From assembly GCA_036250195.1 (NCBI GenBank), contig JAVHZZ010000015.1, positions 310,001 through 374,000 on the forward strand: a stretch of 64,000 nt of DNA. The letters are read 5' to 3'. This DNA comes from Mixophyes australis (taxonomy: Eukaryota > Chordata > Amphibia > Anura > Limnodynastidae). This document shows, piece by piece, positions 27,751 through 43,600 of the stretch. A program made the translations under genes and the position numbers. Below the pieces are notes generated by a model. It was not told the origin of the DNA, made no database searches, and worked only from the letters and a program-made list of their open reading frames with translations. The first letter of the stretch is position 1. The number at the start of each line of letters is the position of its first letter.

Positions 27751-30700
27751 GATTGAATTAATGATTCATGATTCAATTCATGATTCATGAGTCGATTCAT
27801 GATTCATGATTCATGATTCAATTCATGATTCATGATTCATGATTCGATTCAAGATTCATGATTCGATTCATGATTCATGATTCATAATTCATGATTCGAT
27901 TCATGATTCATGATTCATGATTCAATTCATGATTCATGATTCAATTCATGATTCATGATTCAATTCATGATTCATAATTCATGATTCAATTCATGATTCA
28001 TCATTCATGATTCATGATTCAATTCATGATTCATGATTCAATTCATGATTCATGAGTCGATTCATGATTCATGATTCATGATTCATGATTCAATTGATGA
28101 TTCATGATTCGATTCATGATTCATGATTCATAATTCATTATTTAATTCATGATTCATGATTCGATTCATGATTCATGATTCGATTCATGATTCATGATTC
28201 ATGATTCAATTCATGATTCATGATTCATGATTCGATTCAAGATTCATGATTCATTATTTAAGTCATTATTCATGAGTCGATTCATGATTCATGATTCATA
28301 ATTCATGATTCGATTCATGATTCATGATTCATGATTCATGATTCAATTCATGATTCATGATTCAATTCATGATTCATAATTCATTATTCAATTCATGATT
28401 CATCATTCATGATTCATGATTCAATTCATGATTCATGATTCAATTCATGATTCAATTCATGATTCATGATTGATGATTCATGATTCATGATTCAATTCAT
28501 GATTCATGATTCGATTCATGATTCATGATTCATAATTCATGATTCGATTCATGATTCATGATTCATGATTCATGATTCAATTCATGATTCATGATTCAAT
28601 TCATGATTCATGATTCAATTCATGATTCATGATTCGATTCATGATTCATGATTCAATTCATGATTTATGATTAATGATTCAATTTATGATTCAATTCATG
28701 ATTCATGATTCAATTCATGATTCATGATTCATGATTCGATTTATGATTCATGATTCAATTCATGATTCGATTCATGATTCATGATTCAATTCATGATTTA
28801 TGATTAATGAATTAATTTATGATTCAATTCATGATTCATGATTTAATTCATGATTCATGATTCATGATTCGATTCATGATTCATGATTCAATTCATGATT
28901 CATGATTCATTATTTAATTCATGATTCATGAGTCGATTCATGATTCATGATTCATGATTCAATTCATGATTCATGATTCATGATTCGATTCAAGATTCAT
29001 GATTCGATTCATGATTCATGATTCATAATTCATGATTCGATTCATGATTCATGATTCAATTCATGATTCATGATTCAATTCATGATTCATGATTCGATTC
29101 ACGATTCATGAATAAATTCATGATTCATGATTCAATTCATGATTCATGATTCAATTCATGATTCATGATTCGATTCACGATTCATGAATAAATTCATGAT
29201 TCATGATTCGATTCATGATTCATGATTCAATTCATGATTTATGATTAATGATTCAATTTATGATTCAATTCATGATTCATGATTCAATTCATGATTCATG
29301 ATTCATGATTCGATTCATGATTCATGAGTCGATTCATGATTCATGATTCATGATTCATGATTCAATTCATGATTCATGATTCGATTCATGATTCATGATT
29401 CATGATTCATAATTCATGATTCGATTCATGATTCATGATTCATGATTCATGATTCAATTCATGATTCATGATTCAATTCATGATTCATGATTCAATTCAT
29501 GATTCATGATTCGATTCATGATTCATGATTCAATTCATGATTTATGATTAATGATTCAATTTATGATTCAATTCATGATTCATGATTCAATTCATGATTC
29601 ATGATTCATGATTCGATTTATGATTCATGATTCAATTCAGGATTCATGATTCATTATTTAATTCTTGATTCATGATTCAATTCATGATTCATGATTCGAT
29701 TCATGATTCATGATTCAATTCATGATTCATGATTCGATTCATGATTCATGATTCAATTCATGATTTATGATTAATGATTCAATTTATGATTCAATTCATG
29801 ATTCATGATTCAATTCATGATTCATGATTCATGATTCGATTCATGATTCATGATTCAATTCATGATTCATGATTCATTATTTAATTCATGATTCATGAGT
29901 CGATTCATGATTCATGATTCATGATTCAATTCATGATTCATGATTCATGATTCGATTCAAGATTCATGATTCGATTCATGATTCATGATTCATAATTCAT
30001 GATTCGATTCATGATTCATGATTCAATTCATGATTCATGATTCAATTCATGATTCATGATTCGATTCACGATTCATGAATAAATTCATGATTCATGATTC
30101 GATTCATGATTCATGATTCAATTCATGATTTATGATTAATGATTCAATTTATGATTCAATTCATGATTCATGATTCAATTCATGATTCATGATTCATGAT
30201 TCGATTCATGATTCATGATTCAATTCATGATTCATGATTCATTATTTAATTCATGATTCATGATTCGATTCATGATTCATGATTCGATTCATGATTCATG
30301 ATTCATGATTCAATTCATGATTCATGATTCATGATTCGATTCAAGATTCATGATTCATTATTTAAGTCATGATTCATGAGTCGATTCATGATTCATGATT
30401 CATAATTCATGATTCGATTCATGATTCATGATTCATGATTCATGATTCAATTCATGATTCATGATTCAATTCATGATTCATAATTCATGTTTCAATTCAT
30501 GATTCATCATTCATGATTCATGATTCAATTCATGATTCATGATTCAATTCATGATTCATGAGTCGATTCATGATTCATGATTCAATTCACGATTCATGAT
30601 TCGATTCATGATTCATGATTCATAATTCATGATTCGATTCATGATTCATGATTCATGATTCATGATTCAATTCATGATTCATGATTCATGATTCGATTCA

Positions 30701-33700
30701 TGATTCTTGATTCAATTCATGATTCATGATTCATTATTTAATTCATGATTCATGAGTCGATTCATGATTCATGATTCATTATTCAATTCATGATTCATGA
30801 TTCATGATTCGATTCAAGATTCATGATTCGATTCATGATTCATGATTCATAATTCATGATTCGATTCATGATTCATGATTCATGATTCATGATTCAATTC
30901 ATGATTCATGATTCAATTCATGATTCATAATTCATGATTCAGATCATGATTCATCATTCATGATTCAATTCATGATTCATGATTCAATTCATGATTCATG
31001 AGTCGATTCATGATTCATGATTCATGATTCATCATTCATGATTCATTATTCGATTCATGATTCATAATTCATGATTCGATTAATGATTCATGATTCATGA
31101 TTCAATTCATGATTCATGATTCAATTCATAATTCATGATTCGATTCATGATTCATGATTCAATTCATGATTCATGATTCGATTCATGATTCATGATTCAA
31201 TTCATGATTTATGATTAATGATTCAATTTATGATTCAATTCATGATTCATGATTCAATTCATGATTCATGATTCATGATTCGATTCATGATTTATGATTC
31301 AATTCATGATTCATGATTCATTATTTAATTCATGATTCATGATTCGATTCATTATTCATGATTCAATTCATGATTCATGATTCAATTCATAATTCAAGAT
31401 TCATGATTCAATTCATGATTCATGATTCATTATTTAATTCATGATTCATGATTCAATTCATGATTCATGAATTATGATTCAATTCATGATTCAATTCATG
31501 ATTCATGATTCATGATTCAATTCATGATTCATGATTTAATTCATGATTCATGATTTGATTCATGATTCATGATTCAATTCATGATTCATGATTCATGATT
31601 TGATTCATGATTCATGATTCAATTCATGATTCATGATTTGATTCATGATTCATGATTCAACTCATGATTCATGATTCATGATTCAATTCATGATTCATTT
31701 CATGATTCATGATTCAATTCATGATTCATGATTCATGATTCAATTCATGATTCATGATTCATTATTTAATTCATGATTCATGATTCGATTAATGATTCAT
31801 GATTCGATTCATGATGCATGATTCGATTCATGATTCATGATTCATGATTCGTGATTCAATTCATGATTCATGATTCGATTCATGATTCATGATTCAATTC
31901 ATGATTCATGATTCATGATTTGATTCATGATTCATGATTCAATTCATGATTCATGATTCATGATTCAATTCATGATTCATGATTTAATTCATGATTCATG
32001 ATTTGATTCATGATTCATGATTCAATTCATGATTCATGATTTGATTCATGATTCATGATTCAACTCATGATTCATGATTCATGATTCAATTCATGATTCA
32101 TTTCATGATTCATGATTCAATTCATGATTCATGATTCATGATTCAATTCATGATTCATGATTCATTATTTAATTCATGATTCATGATTCGATTCATGATT
32201 CATTATTCAATTCATTATTCATGATTCAATTCATGATTCATGATTCAATTCATGAATCATGATTCAGTATTCATGATTCAATTCATGATTCATTTCATAA
32301 TTCATGATTCATTTCATGATTCATGATTCATTATTCAATTCATGATTTATTTCATGATTCATGATTCATTTCATGATTCATGATTTAATTCATGATTAAT
32401 GATTCATGATTCATGATTTGATTCATGATTCATGATTCAATTCATGATTCATGATTTGATTCATGATTCATGATTCAACTCATGATTCATGATTCATGAT
32501 TCAATTCATGATTCATTTCATGATTCATGATTCAATTCATGATTCATGATTCATGATTCAATTCATGATTCATGATTCATTATTTAATTCATGATTCATG
32601 ATTCGATTCATGATTCATTATTCAATTCATTATTCATGATTCAATTCATGATTCATGATTCAATTCATGAATCATGATTCAGTATTCATGATTCAATTCA
32701 TGATTCATTTCATAATTCATGATTCATTTCATGATTCATGATTCATTATTCAATTCTTGATTTATTTCATGATTCATGATTCATTTCATGATTCATGATT
32801 TAATTCATGATTAATGATTCATGATTCAATTCATGATTCATGATGCACTTCATGATTCATGATTTAATTCATGATTCATGATTCAATTCATGTTTCATGA
32901 TTCGATTCATGATTCATGATTCAATTCATGATTCATGATTCATGATTCATGATTCAATTCATGATTTATGATTCGATTCATGATTCATGATCCGATTCAT
33001 GATTCATGATTCGATTTATGATTTATGATTCAATTCATGATTCATGATTCATTATTTAATTCATGATTCGATTCATGATTCATGATTCAATTCATGATTC
33101 ATGATTAAATTCATGATTCATGATTCATGATTCAATTCATGATTCATGATTCAATTCATGATTCATGATTCGATTCATGATTCATGATTCAATTCATGAT
33201 TCATGATTTATGATTCAATTTATGATTCAATTTATGATTCATGATTCAATTCATAATTTATGATTCAATTCATGATTCATGATTCATGATTGAATTAATG
33301 ATTCATGATTCAATTCATGATTCATGAGTCGATTCATGATTCATGATTCATGATTCAATTCATGATTCATGATTCATGATTCGATTCAAGATTCATGATT
33401 CGATTCATGATTCATGATTCATAATTCATGATTCGATTCATGATTCATGATTCATGATTCATGATTCATTTCATGATTCATGATTCAATTCATGATTCAT
33501 GATTCATGATTCAATTCATGATTCATGATTCATTATTTAATTCATGATTCATGATTCGATTCATGCTTCATGATTCAATTCATGATTCATGATTCAATTC
33601 AGGATTCATCATTCATGATTCATGATTCAATTCATGATTCATGATTCAATTCATGATTCATGAGTCGATTCATGATTCATGATTCATGATTCAATTCATG

Positions 33701-36700
33701 AATCATGATTCAGTATTCATGATTCAATTCATGATTCATTTCATAATTCATGATTCATTTCATGATTCATGATTCATTATTCAATTCATGATTCATTTCA
33801 TGATTCATGATTCATTTCATGATTCATGATTTAATTCATGATTAATGATTCATGATTCAATTCATGATTCATGATGCACTTCATGATTCATGATTTAATT
33901 CATGATTCATGATTCAATTCATGTTTCATGATTCGATTCATGATTCATGATTCAATTCATGATTCATGATTCATGATTCAATTCATGATTTATGATTCGA
34001 TTCATGATTCATGATCCGATTCATGATTCATGATTCGATTTATGATTTATGATTCAATTCATGATTCATGATTCATTATTTAATTCATGATTCGATTCAT
34101 GATTCATGATTCAATTCATGATTCATGATTCAATTCATGATTCATGATTTATGATTCAATTCATGATTCATGATTCAATTCATGATTCATGATTCAATTC
34201 ATGATTCATGATTCGATTCATGATTCATGATTCATGATTCATGATTCAATTCATGATTCATGATTCAATTCATGATTCATGATTCAATTCATGATTCATG
34301 ATTTATGATTCAATTTATTATTCAATTCATGATTCATGATTCAATTCATAATTTATGATTCGATTTATGATTCATGATTCAATTCATGATTCATGATTTG
34401 ATTCATGATTCATGATTCAATTCATAAATCATGATTCATGATTAATGATTCAATTCATGATTCATGATTTATGATTCATTTCATTATTCATTATTCAATT
34501 CATGATTCATGATTCAATTCATGATTCATGATTCATTATTTAATTCATGATTCATGATTTTCGATTCATGATTCAATTCATGATTCATGATTCATGATTC
34601 ATTTCATGATTCATCATTAATGATTCATGATTGAATTAATGATTCATGATTCAATTCATGATTCATGAGTCGATTCATGATTCATGATTCATGATTCAAT
34701 TCATGATTCATGATTCGATTCAAGATTCATGATTCGATTCATGATTCATGATTCATAATTCATGATTCGATTCATGATTCATGATTCATGATTCATGATT
34801 CAATTCATGATTCATGATTCAATTCATGATTCATAATTCATGATTCCATTCATGATTCATCATTCATGATTCATGAATCATTTCATGATTCATGATTCAA
34901 TTCATGATTCATGAGTCGATTCATGATTCATGATTCATGATTCAATTCATGATTCATGATTCGATTCATGATTCATGATTCATAATTCATGATTCCATTC
35001 ATGATTCATCATTCATGATTCATGAATCAATTCATGATTCATGATTCAATTCATGATTCATGATTCAATTCATGATTCATGATTCGATTCATGATTCATG
35101 AATAAATTCATGATTCATGATTCGATTCATGATTCATGATTCAATTCATGATTTATGATTAATGATTCAATTTATGATTCAATTCATGATTCATGATTCA
35201 ATTCATGATTCATGATTCATGATTCGATTCATGATTCATGATTCAATTCATGATTCATGATTCATTATTTAATTCATGATTCATGATTCGATTCATGATT
35301 CATGATTCGATTCATGATTCATGATTCATGATCCAATTCATGATGCATGATTCATGATTCGATTCAAGATTCATGATTCATTATTTAAGTCATGATTCAT
35401 GAGTCGATTCATGATTCATGATATATAATTCATGATTCGATTCATGATTCATGATTCATGATTCATGATTCAATTCATGATTCATGATTCAATTCATGAT
35501 TCATAATTCATGATTCAATTCATGATTCATCATTCATGATTCATGATTCATGATTCAATTCATGATTCATGATTCGATTCATGATTCATGATTCATAATT
35601 CATGATTCGATTCATGATTCATGATTCATGATTCATGATTCAATTCATGATTCATGATTCAATTCATGATTCATGATTCGATTCATGATTCATGATTCAA
35701 TTCATGATTCATGATTCAATTTATGATTCATGATTCGATTCATGATTCATGATTCAATTCATGATTTATGATTAATGATTCAATTTATGATTCAATTCAT
35801 GATTCATGATTCAATTCATGATTCATGATTCGATTCATGATTCATGATTCAATTCATGATTCATGATTCATTATTTAATTCATGATTCATGATTCAATTC
35901 ATGATTCATGATTCGATTCATGATTCATGATTCAATTCATGATTCATGATTCGATTCATGATTCATGATTCAATTCATGATTTATGATTAATGATTCAAT
36001 TTATGATTCAATTCATGATTCATGATTCAATTCATGATTCATGATTCATGATTCGATTCATGATTCATGATTCAATTAATGATTCATGATTCATTATTTA
36101 ATTCATGATTCATTAGTCGATTCATGATTCATGATTCATGATTCAATTCATGATTCATGATTCATGATTCGATTCAAGATTCATGATTCGATTCATGATT
36201 CATGATTCATAATTCATGATTCGATTCATGATTCATGATTCATGATTCATGATTCAATTCATGATTCATGATTCAATTCATGATTCATAATTCATGATTC
36301 AATTCATGATTCATCATTCATGATTCATGATTCAATTCATGATTCATGATTCAATTCATGATTCATGAGTCGATTCATGATTCATGATTCATGATTCATG
36401 ATTCAATTCATGATTCATAATTCGATTCATGATTCATAATTCATGATTCGATTAATGATTCATGATTCATGATTCAATTCATGATTCATGATTCAATTCA
36501 TGATTCATGATTCGATTCATGATTCATGATTCAATTCATGATTCATGATTCGATTCATGATTCATGATTCAATTCATGATTTATGATTAATGATTCAATT
36601 TATGATTCAATTCATGATTCATGATTCAATTCATGATTCATGATTCATGATTCGATTCATGATTCATGATTCAATTCATGATTCATGATTCATTATTTAA

Positions 36701-37000
36701 TTCATGATTCATGATTCGATTCATTATTCATGATTCAATTCATGATTCATGATTCATGATTCAATTCATAATTCATGATTCAAGATTCATGATTCAATTC
36801 ATGATTCATGATTCGATTCATGATGCATGATTCGATTCATGATTCATGATTCATGATTCAATTCATGATTCATGATTCGATTCATGATTCATGATTCAAT
36901 TCATGATTCATGATTTATGATTCAATTCATGATTCATGATTCATGATTCAATTCATGATTCATGATTTAATTCATGATTCATGATTTGATTCATGATTCA
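27751..37000. repeat. Satellite, second subtype, part two
   Basis: This is the same heptamer/pentamer array, with the variant GATTTATGATTAATG recurring near 28,671, 29,240, 29,546, 29,770, 30,130, 31,212, 35,157, 35,765, 35,985 and 36,585, and with GAATAAATTC near 29,110, 29,186, 30,078 and 35,102. Around 28.9 kb a block repeats at 967 bp: GAGTCG at 28,930 and 29,897, CACGATTC at 29,100 and 30,067. GATGCAC is last seen at 33,873. GATTGAATTAATG occurs at 33,288 and 34,629. No gene is present. Confidence 0.75.
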
Positions 37001-40000
37001 TGATTCATGATTTGATTCATGATTCATGATTCAATTCATGATTCATGATTTGATTCATGATTCATGATTCAACTCATGATTCATGATTCATGATTCAATT
37101 CATGATTCATTTCATGATTCATGATTCAATTCATGATTCATGATTCATGATTCAATTCATGATTCATGATTCATTATTTAATTCATGAGTCATGATTCGA
37201 TTCATGATTCATGATTCAATTCATGATTCATGATTCAATTCATGATTCATCATTCATGATTCATTATTCAATTCATGATTCATGATTCAATTCATGATTC
37301 ATGAGTCGATTCATGATTCATGATTCATGATTCAATTCATGATTGATGATTCATGATTCATGATTCATGATTCGATTCATGATTCATGATTCAATTCATG
37401 ATTCATGATTCATGATTCATGATTCATGATTCAATTCATAATTCATGATTCGATTCATGATGCATGATTCGATTCATGATTCATGATTCATGATTCATGA
37501 TTCATGATTCAATTCATGATTCATGATTTAATTCATGATTCATGATTTAATTCATGATTCATGATTCAATTCATGATTCATAATTCATGATTCGATTCAT
37601 GATTCATGATTCAATTCATGATTCATGATTTGATTCATGATTCATGATTCAATTCATGAATCATGATTCATGATTCATTATTCAACTCATGATTCATGAT
37701 TCATGATTCAATTCATGATTCAATTCATGATTCATGATTCATTATTTAATTCATGATTCATGATTCGATTCATGATTCATGATTCAATTCATGATTCATG
37801 ATTCATGATTCATGATTCATGATTCAATTCATGATTCATCATTCATGATTCATTATTCAATTCATGATTCATGATTCAATTCATGATTCATGAGTCGATT
37901 CATGATTCATGATTCATGATTCATGATTCATGAGTCGATTCATGATTCGATTAATGATTCATGATTCATGATTCGATTCATGATTCATGATTCGATTCAT
38001 GATTCATGATTCATAATTCATGATTCGATTCATGATTCATTATTCATGATTCATGATTCAATTCATGATTCATGATTCAATTCATGATTCATGATTCGAT
38101 TCATGATTCATGATTCATGATTCGATTAATGATTCATGATTCATGATTCAATTCATGATTCATGATTCGATTCATGATTCATGATTCAATTCATAATTTA
38201 TGATTTATGATTCAATTTATGATTCAATTCATGATTCATGATTCAATTCATGATTCATGATTCGATTCATGATTCATGATTCAATTAATGATTCATGATT
38301 CATTATTTAATTCATGATTCATGATTCGATTCATGATTCATGATTCAATTCATGATTCATGATTCATGATTCAAATCATGATTCATGATTCATGATTCAT
38401 GATTCATGATTCATTTCATGATTCATGATTCAATTCATGATTCATGATTCATGATTCAATTCATGATTCATGATTCATGATTCAATTCATGATTCATGAT
38501 TCAATTCATGATTCATGATTCATTATTTAATTCATGATTCATGATTCAATTCATGATTCATGATTCAATTCATGATTCATCATTCATGATTCATGATTCA
38601 ATTCATAATTCATGATTCAATTCATGATTCATGATTGAATTCATGATTCATGATTTATGATTCAATTCATGATTCATGATTCGATTCATGATGCATGATT
38701 CGATTCATAATTCATGATTCATGATTCATGATTCATGATTCAATTCATGATTCATGATTTAATTCATGATTCATGATTTGATTCATGATTCATGATTCAA
38801 TTCATGATTCATGATTCATGATTTGATTCATGATTCATGATTCAATTCATGATTCATGATTTGATTCATGATTCAATTCATGAATCATGATTCATTATTC
38901 AATTCATGATTCATTTCATGATTCATGATTCAATTCATGATTCATGATTCAATTCATGATTCATGATTCATTATTTAATTCATGATTCATGATTCGATTC
39001 ATGATTCATGATTCGATTCATGATTCATTTCATGATTCATGATTCAATTCATGATTCATGATTCATGATTCAATTCATGATTCATGATTCATTATTTAAT
39101 TCATGATTCATGATTCGATTCATGATTCAATTCATGATTCATGATTCATGATTCAATTCATGATTCATCATTCATGATTCATTATTCAATTCATGATTCA
39201 TGATTCAATTCATGATTCATGATTCGATTCATGATTCATGATTCATGATTCGATTCATGATTCATGATTCATGATTCAATTCATGATTCATGATTCATGA
39301 TTCAATTCATGATTCATGATTCGATTCATGATTCATGATTCATGATTCGATTCATGATTCATGATTCATGATTCAATTCATGATTCATGATTTATGATTC
39401 AATTCATGATTCAATTCATGATTCATGATTCGATTCATGATGCATGATTCGATTCATGATTCATGATTCATGATTCATGATTCATGATTCAATTCATGAT
39501 TCATGATTTAATTCATGATTCATGATTTGATTCATGATTCATGATTCAATTCATGATTCATAATTCATGATTCGATTCATGATTCATGATTCAATTCATG
39601 ATTCACGATTTGATTCATGATTCATGATTCAATTCATGAATCATGATTCATGATTCATTATTCAACTCATGATTCATGATTCATGATTCAATTCATGATT
39701 CAATTCATGATTCATGATTCATTATTTAATTCATGATTCATGATTCGATTCATGATTCATGATTCAATTCATGATTCATGATTCATGATTCAATTCATGA
39801 TTCATCATTCATGATTCATTATTCAATTCATGATTCATGATTCAATTCATGATTCATGAGTCGATTAATAATTCATGATTCATGATTCATGATTCAATTC
39901 ATGATTCATGATTCGATTCATGATTCATGATTCATGATTCGATTCATGATTCATGATTCGATTCATGATTCATGATTCATAATTCATGATTCGATTCATG

Positions 40001-43000
40001 ATTCATTATTCATGATTCATGATTCAATTCATGATTCATGATTCAATTCATGATTCATGATTCGATTCATGATTCATGATTCATGATTCATGATTCGATT
40101 AATGATTCATGATTCAATTCATGATTCATGATTCGATTCATGATTCATGATTCAATTCATGATTTATGATTTATGATTCAATTTATGATTCAATTCATGA
40201 TTCATGATTCAATTCATGATTCATGATTCGATTCATGATTCATGATTCAATTCATGATTCATGATTCATTATTTAATTCATGATTCATGATTCGATTCAT
40301 GATTCATGATTCAATTCATGATTCATGATTCATGATTCATGATTCATGATTCATGATTCAATTCATGATTCATGATTCATGATTCAATTCATGATTCATG
40401 ATTCATTATTTAATTCATGATTCATGATTCGATTCATGATTCATGATTCAATTCATGATTCATGATTCATGATTCAATTCATGATTCATCATTCATGATT
40501 CATGATTCAATTCATGATTCATGATTCAATTCATGATTCATGATTCGATTCATGATTCATGATTCAATTCATGATTCATGATTCATTATTTAATTCATGA
40601 TTCATGATTCGATTCATGATTCATGATTCAATTCATGATTCATGATTCATGATTCATGATTCATGATTCATGATTCAATTCATGATTCATGATTCATGAT
40701 TCAATTCATGATTCATGATTCATTATTTAATTCATGATTCATGATTCGATTCATGATTCATGATTCAATTCATGATTCATGATTCATGATTCAATTCATG
40801 ATTCATCATTCATGATTCATGATTCAATTTATGATTCATGATTCAATTCATGATTCATAATTCAATTCATGATTCATGAGTCGATTCATGATTCATGACT
40901 CATGATTCATGATTCAATTCATGATTCATGATTCATGATTCATGATTCATGATTCATGATTCATGATTCATGATTCATGATTCATTTCATGATTCATGAT
41001 TCAATTCATGATTCATGATTCATGATTCAATTCATGATTCATGATTTATTATTTAATTCATGATTCATGATTCGATTCATGATTCATGATTCAATTCATG
41101 ATTCATGATTCATGATTCAATTCATGATTCATCATTCATGATTCATGATTCAATTTATGATTCATGATTCAATTCATGATTCATAATTCAATTCATGATT
41201 CATGAGTCGATTCATGATTCATGATTCATGATTCATGATTCAATTCATGATTCATGATTTAATTCATGATTCATGATTTGATTCATGATTCATGATTCAA
41301 TTCATGATTCATAATTCATGATTCGATTCATGATTCATGATTCAATTCATGATTCACGATTTGATTCATGATTCATGATTCAATTCATGAATCATGATTC
41401 ATGATTCATTATTCAACTCATGATTCATGATTCATGATTCAATTCATGATTCAATTCATGATTCATGATTCATTATTTAATTCATGATTCATGATTCGAT
41501 TCATGATTCATGATTCAATTCATGATTCATGATTCATGATTCAATTCATAATTCATGATTCATGATTCATGATTCAATTCATGATTCATGATTCGATTCA
41601 TGATTCATGATTCATGATTCGATTCATGATTCATGATTCGATTCATGATTCATGATTCATAATTCATGATTCGATTCATGATTCATTATTCATGATTCAT
41701 GATTCAATTCATGATTCATGATTCAATTCATGATTCAATTCATGATTCATGATTCATGATTCGATTAATGATTCATGATTCAATTCATGATTCATGATTC
41801 AATTCATGATTCATGATTCAATTCATGATTTATGATTTATGATTCAATTTATGATTCAATTCATGATTCATGATTCAATTCATGATTCATGATTCGATTC
41901 ATGATTCATGATTCAATTCATGATTCATGATTCGATTCATGATTCATGATTCATGATTCGATTCATGATTCATAATTCATGATTCGATTCATGATTCATT
42001 ATTCATGATTCATGATTCAATTCATGATTCATGATTCAATTCATGATTCATGATTTGATTCATGATTCATGATTCATGATTCATGATTCGATTAATGATT
42101 CATGATTCAATTCATGATTCATGATTTGATTCATGATTCATGATTCAATTCATGATTTATGATTCATTTCATGATTCATGATTCAATTCATGATTCATGA
42201 TTCAATTCATGATTCATGATTCATTATTTAATTCATGATTCATGATTCGATTCATGTTTCATGATTCAATTCATGATTCATGATTCATGATTCAATTCAT
42301 GATTCATCATTCATGATTCATGATTCAATTCATGATTCATGATTCAATTCATGATTCATGAGTCGATTCATGATTCATGATTCATGATTCAATTCATGAT
42401 TCATGATTCGACTCATGATTCATCATTCGATTCATGATTCATGATTCATAATTCATGATTCGATTCATGATTCATGATTCATGATTCATGATTCAATTCA
42501 TGATTCATGATTCATGATTCAATGCACGATTCATCATTCATGATTCATGATTCAATTCATGATTCATGATTCAATTCATGATTCATAATTCAATTCATGA
42601 TTCATGAGTCGATTCATGATTCATGACTCATGATTCATGATTCAATTCATGATTCATGATTCAATTCATGATTCATGATTCGATTCATGATTCATGATTC
42701 ATAATTCATGATACGATTCATGATTCATGATTCATGATTCAATTCATGATTCATCATTCAATTCATGATTCATGATTCGATTCATGATTCATGATTCAAT
42801 TCATGATTCATGATTCGATTCATGATTCATGATTCAATTCATGATTTATGATTTATGATTCAATTTATGATTCAATTCATGATTCATGATTCAATTCATG
42901 ATTCATGAGTCGATTCATGACTCATGATTCATGATTCAATTCATGATTCATGATTCGATTCATGATTCATGATTCGATTCATGATTCATGATTCATAATT

Positions 43001-43600
43001 CATGATTCGATTCATGATTCATGATTCATGATTCAATTCATGATTCATCATTCAATTCATGATTCATGATTTGATTCATGATTCATGATTCAATTCATGA
43101 TTCATGATTCGATTCATGATTCATGATTCAATTCATGATTCATGATTCAATTCATGATTCATGATTCAATTCATGATTCATGATTCGATTCATGATTCAT
43201 GATTCATGATTCATGATTTAATTTATGATTCATGATTCGATTCATGATTCATGATTCATGATTCGATTCATGATTCATGATTCAATTCATGATTAGTGAT
43301 TCAATTCATGATTTATGATTCGATTCATGATTCATGATTCATGATTCAATTCATGATTCATGATTCGATTCATGATTAATGATTCAATTCATGATTCATG
43401 ATTCATGATTCAATTCATGATTCATGATTCAATTCATGATTTAAGATTCATGATTTGATTCATGATTCATGATTCATGATTCGATTCATGATTCATGATT
43501 CGATTCATGATTCATGATTCAATTCATGATTCATGATTCGATTCATGATTCATGATTCGATTCATGATTCATGATTCGATTCATGATTCATGATTCATGA
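37001..43600. repeat. Satellite, third subtype, part one
   Basis: This is satellite with ATTATTCAACTCATG blocks (37,676, 39,656, about 41,411), CACGATTTG (39,604, 41,355), CGACTC (42,409) and GCACG (42,524). A block is repeated at 1,980 bp between 37.7 and 39.7 kb. From about 41 kb onward the sequence is duplicated near 44.3-46.9 kb at about 3,300 bp. GATTTAATTTATG first appears near 43,215, preceded by three exact heptamers. No gene is present. Confidence 0.75.
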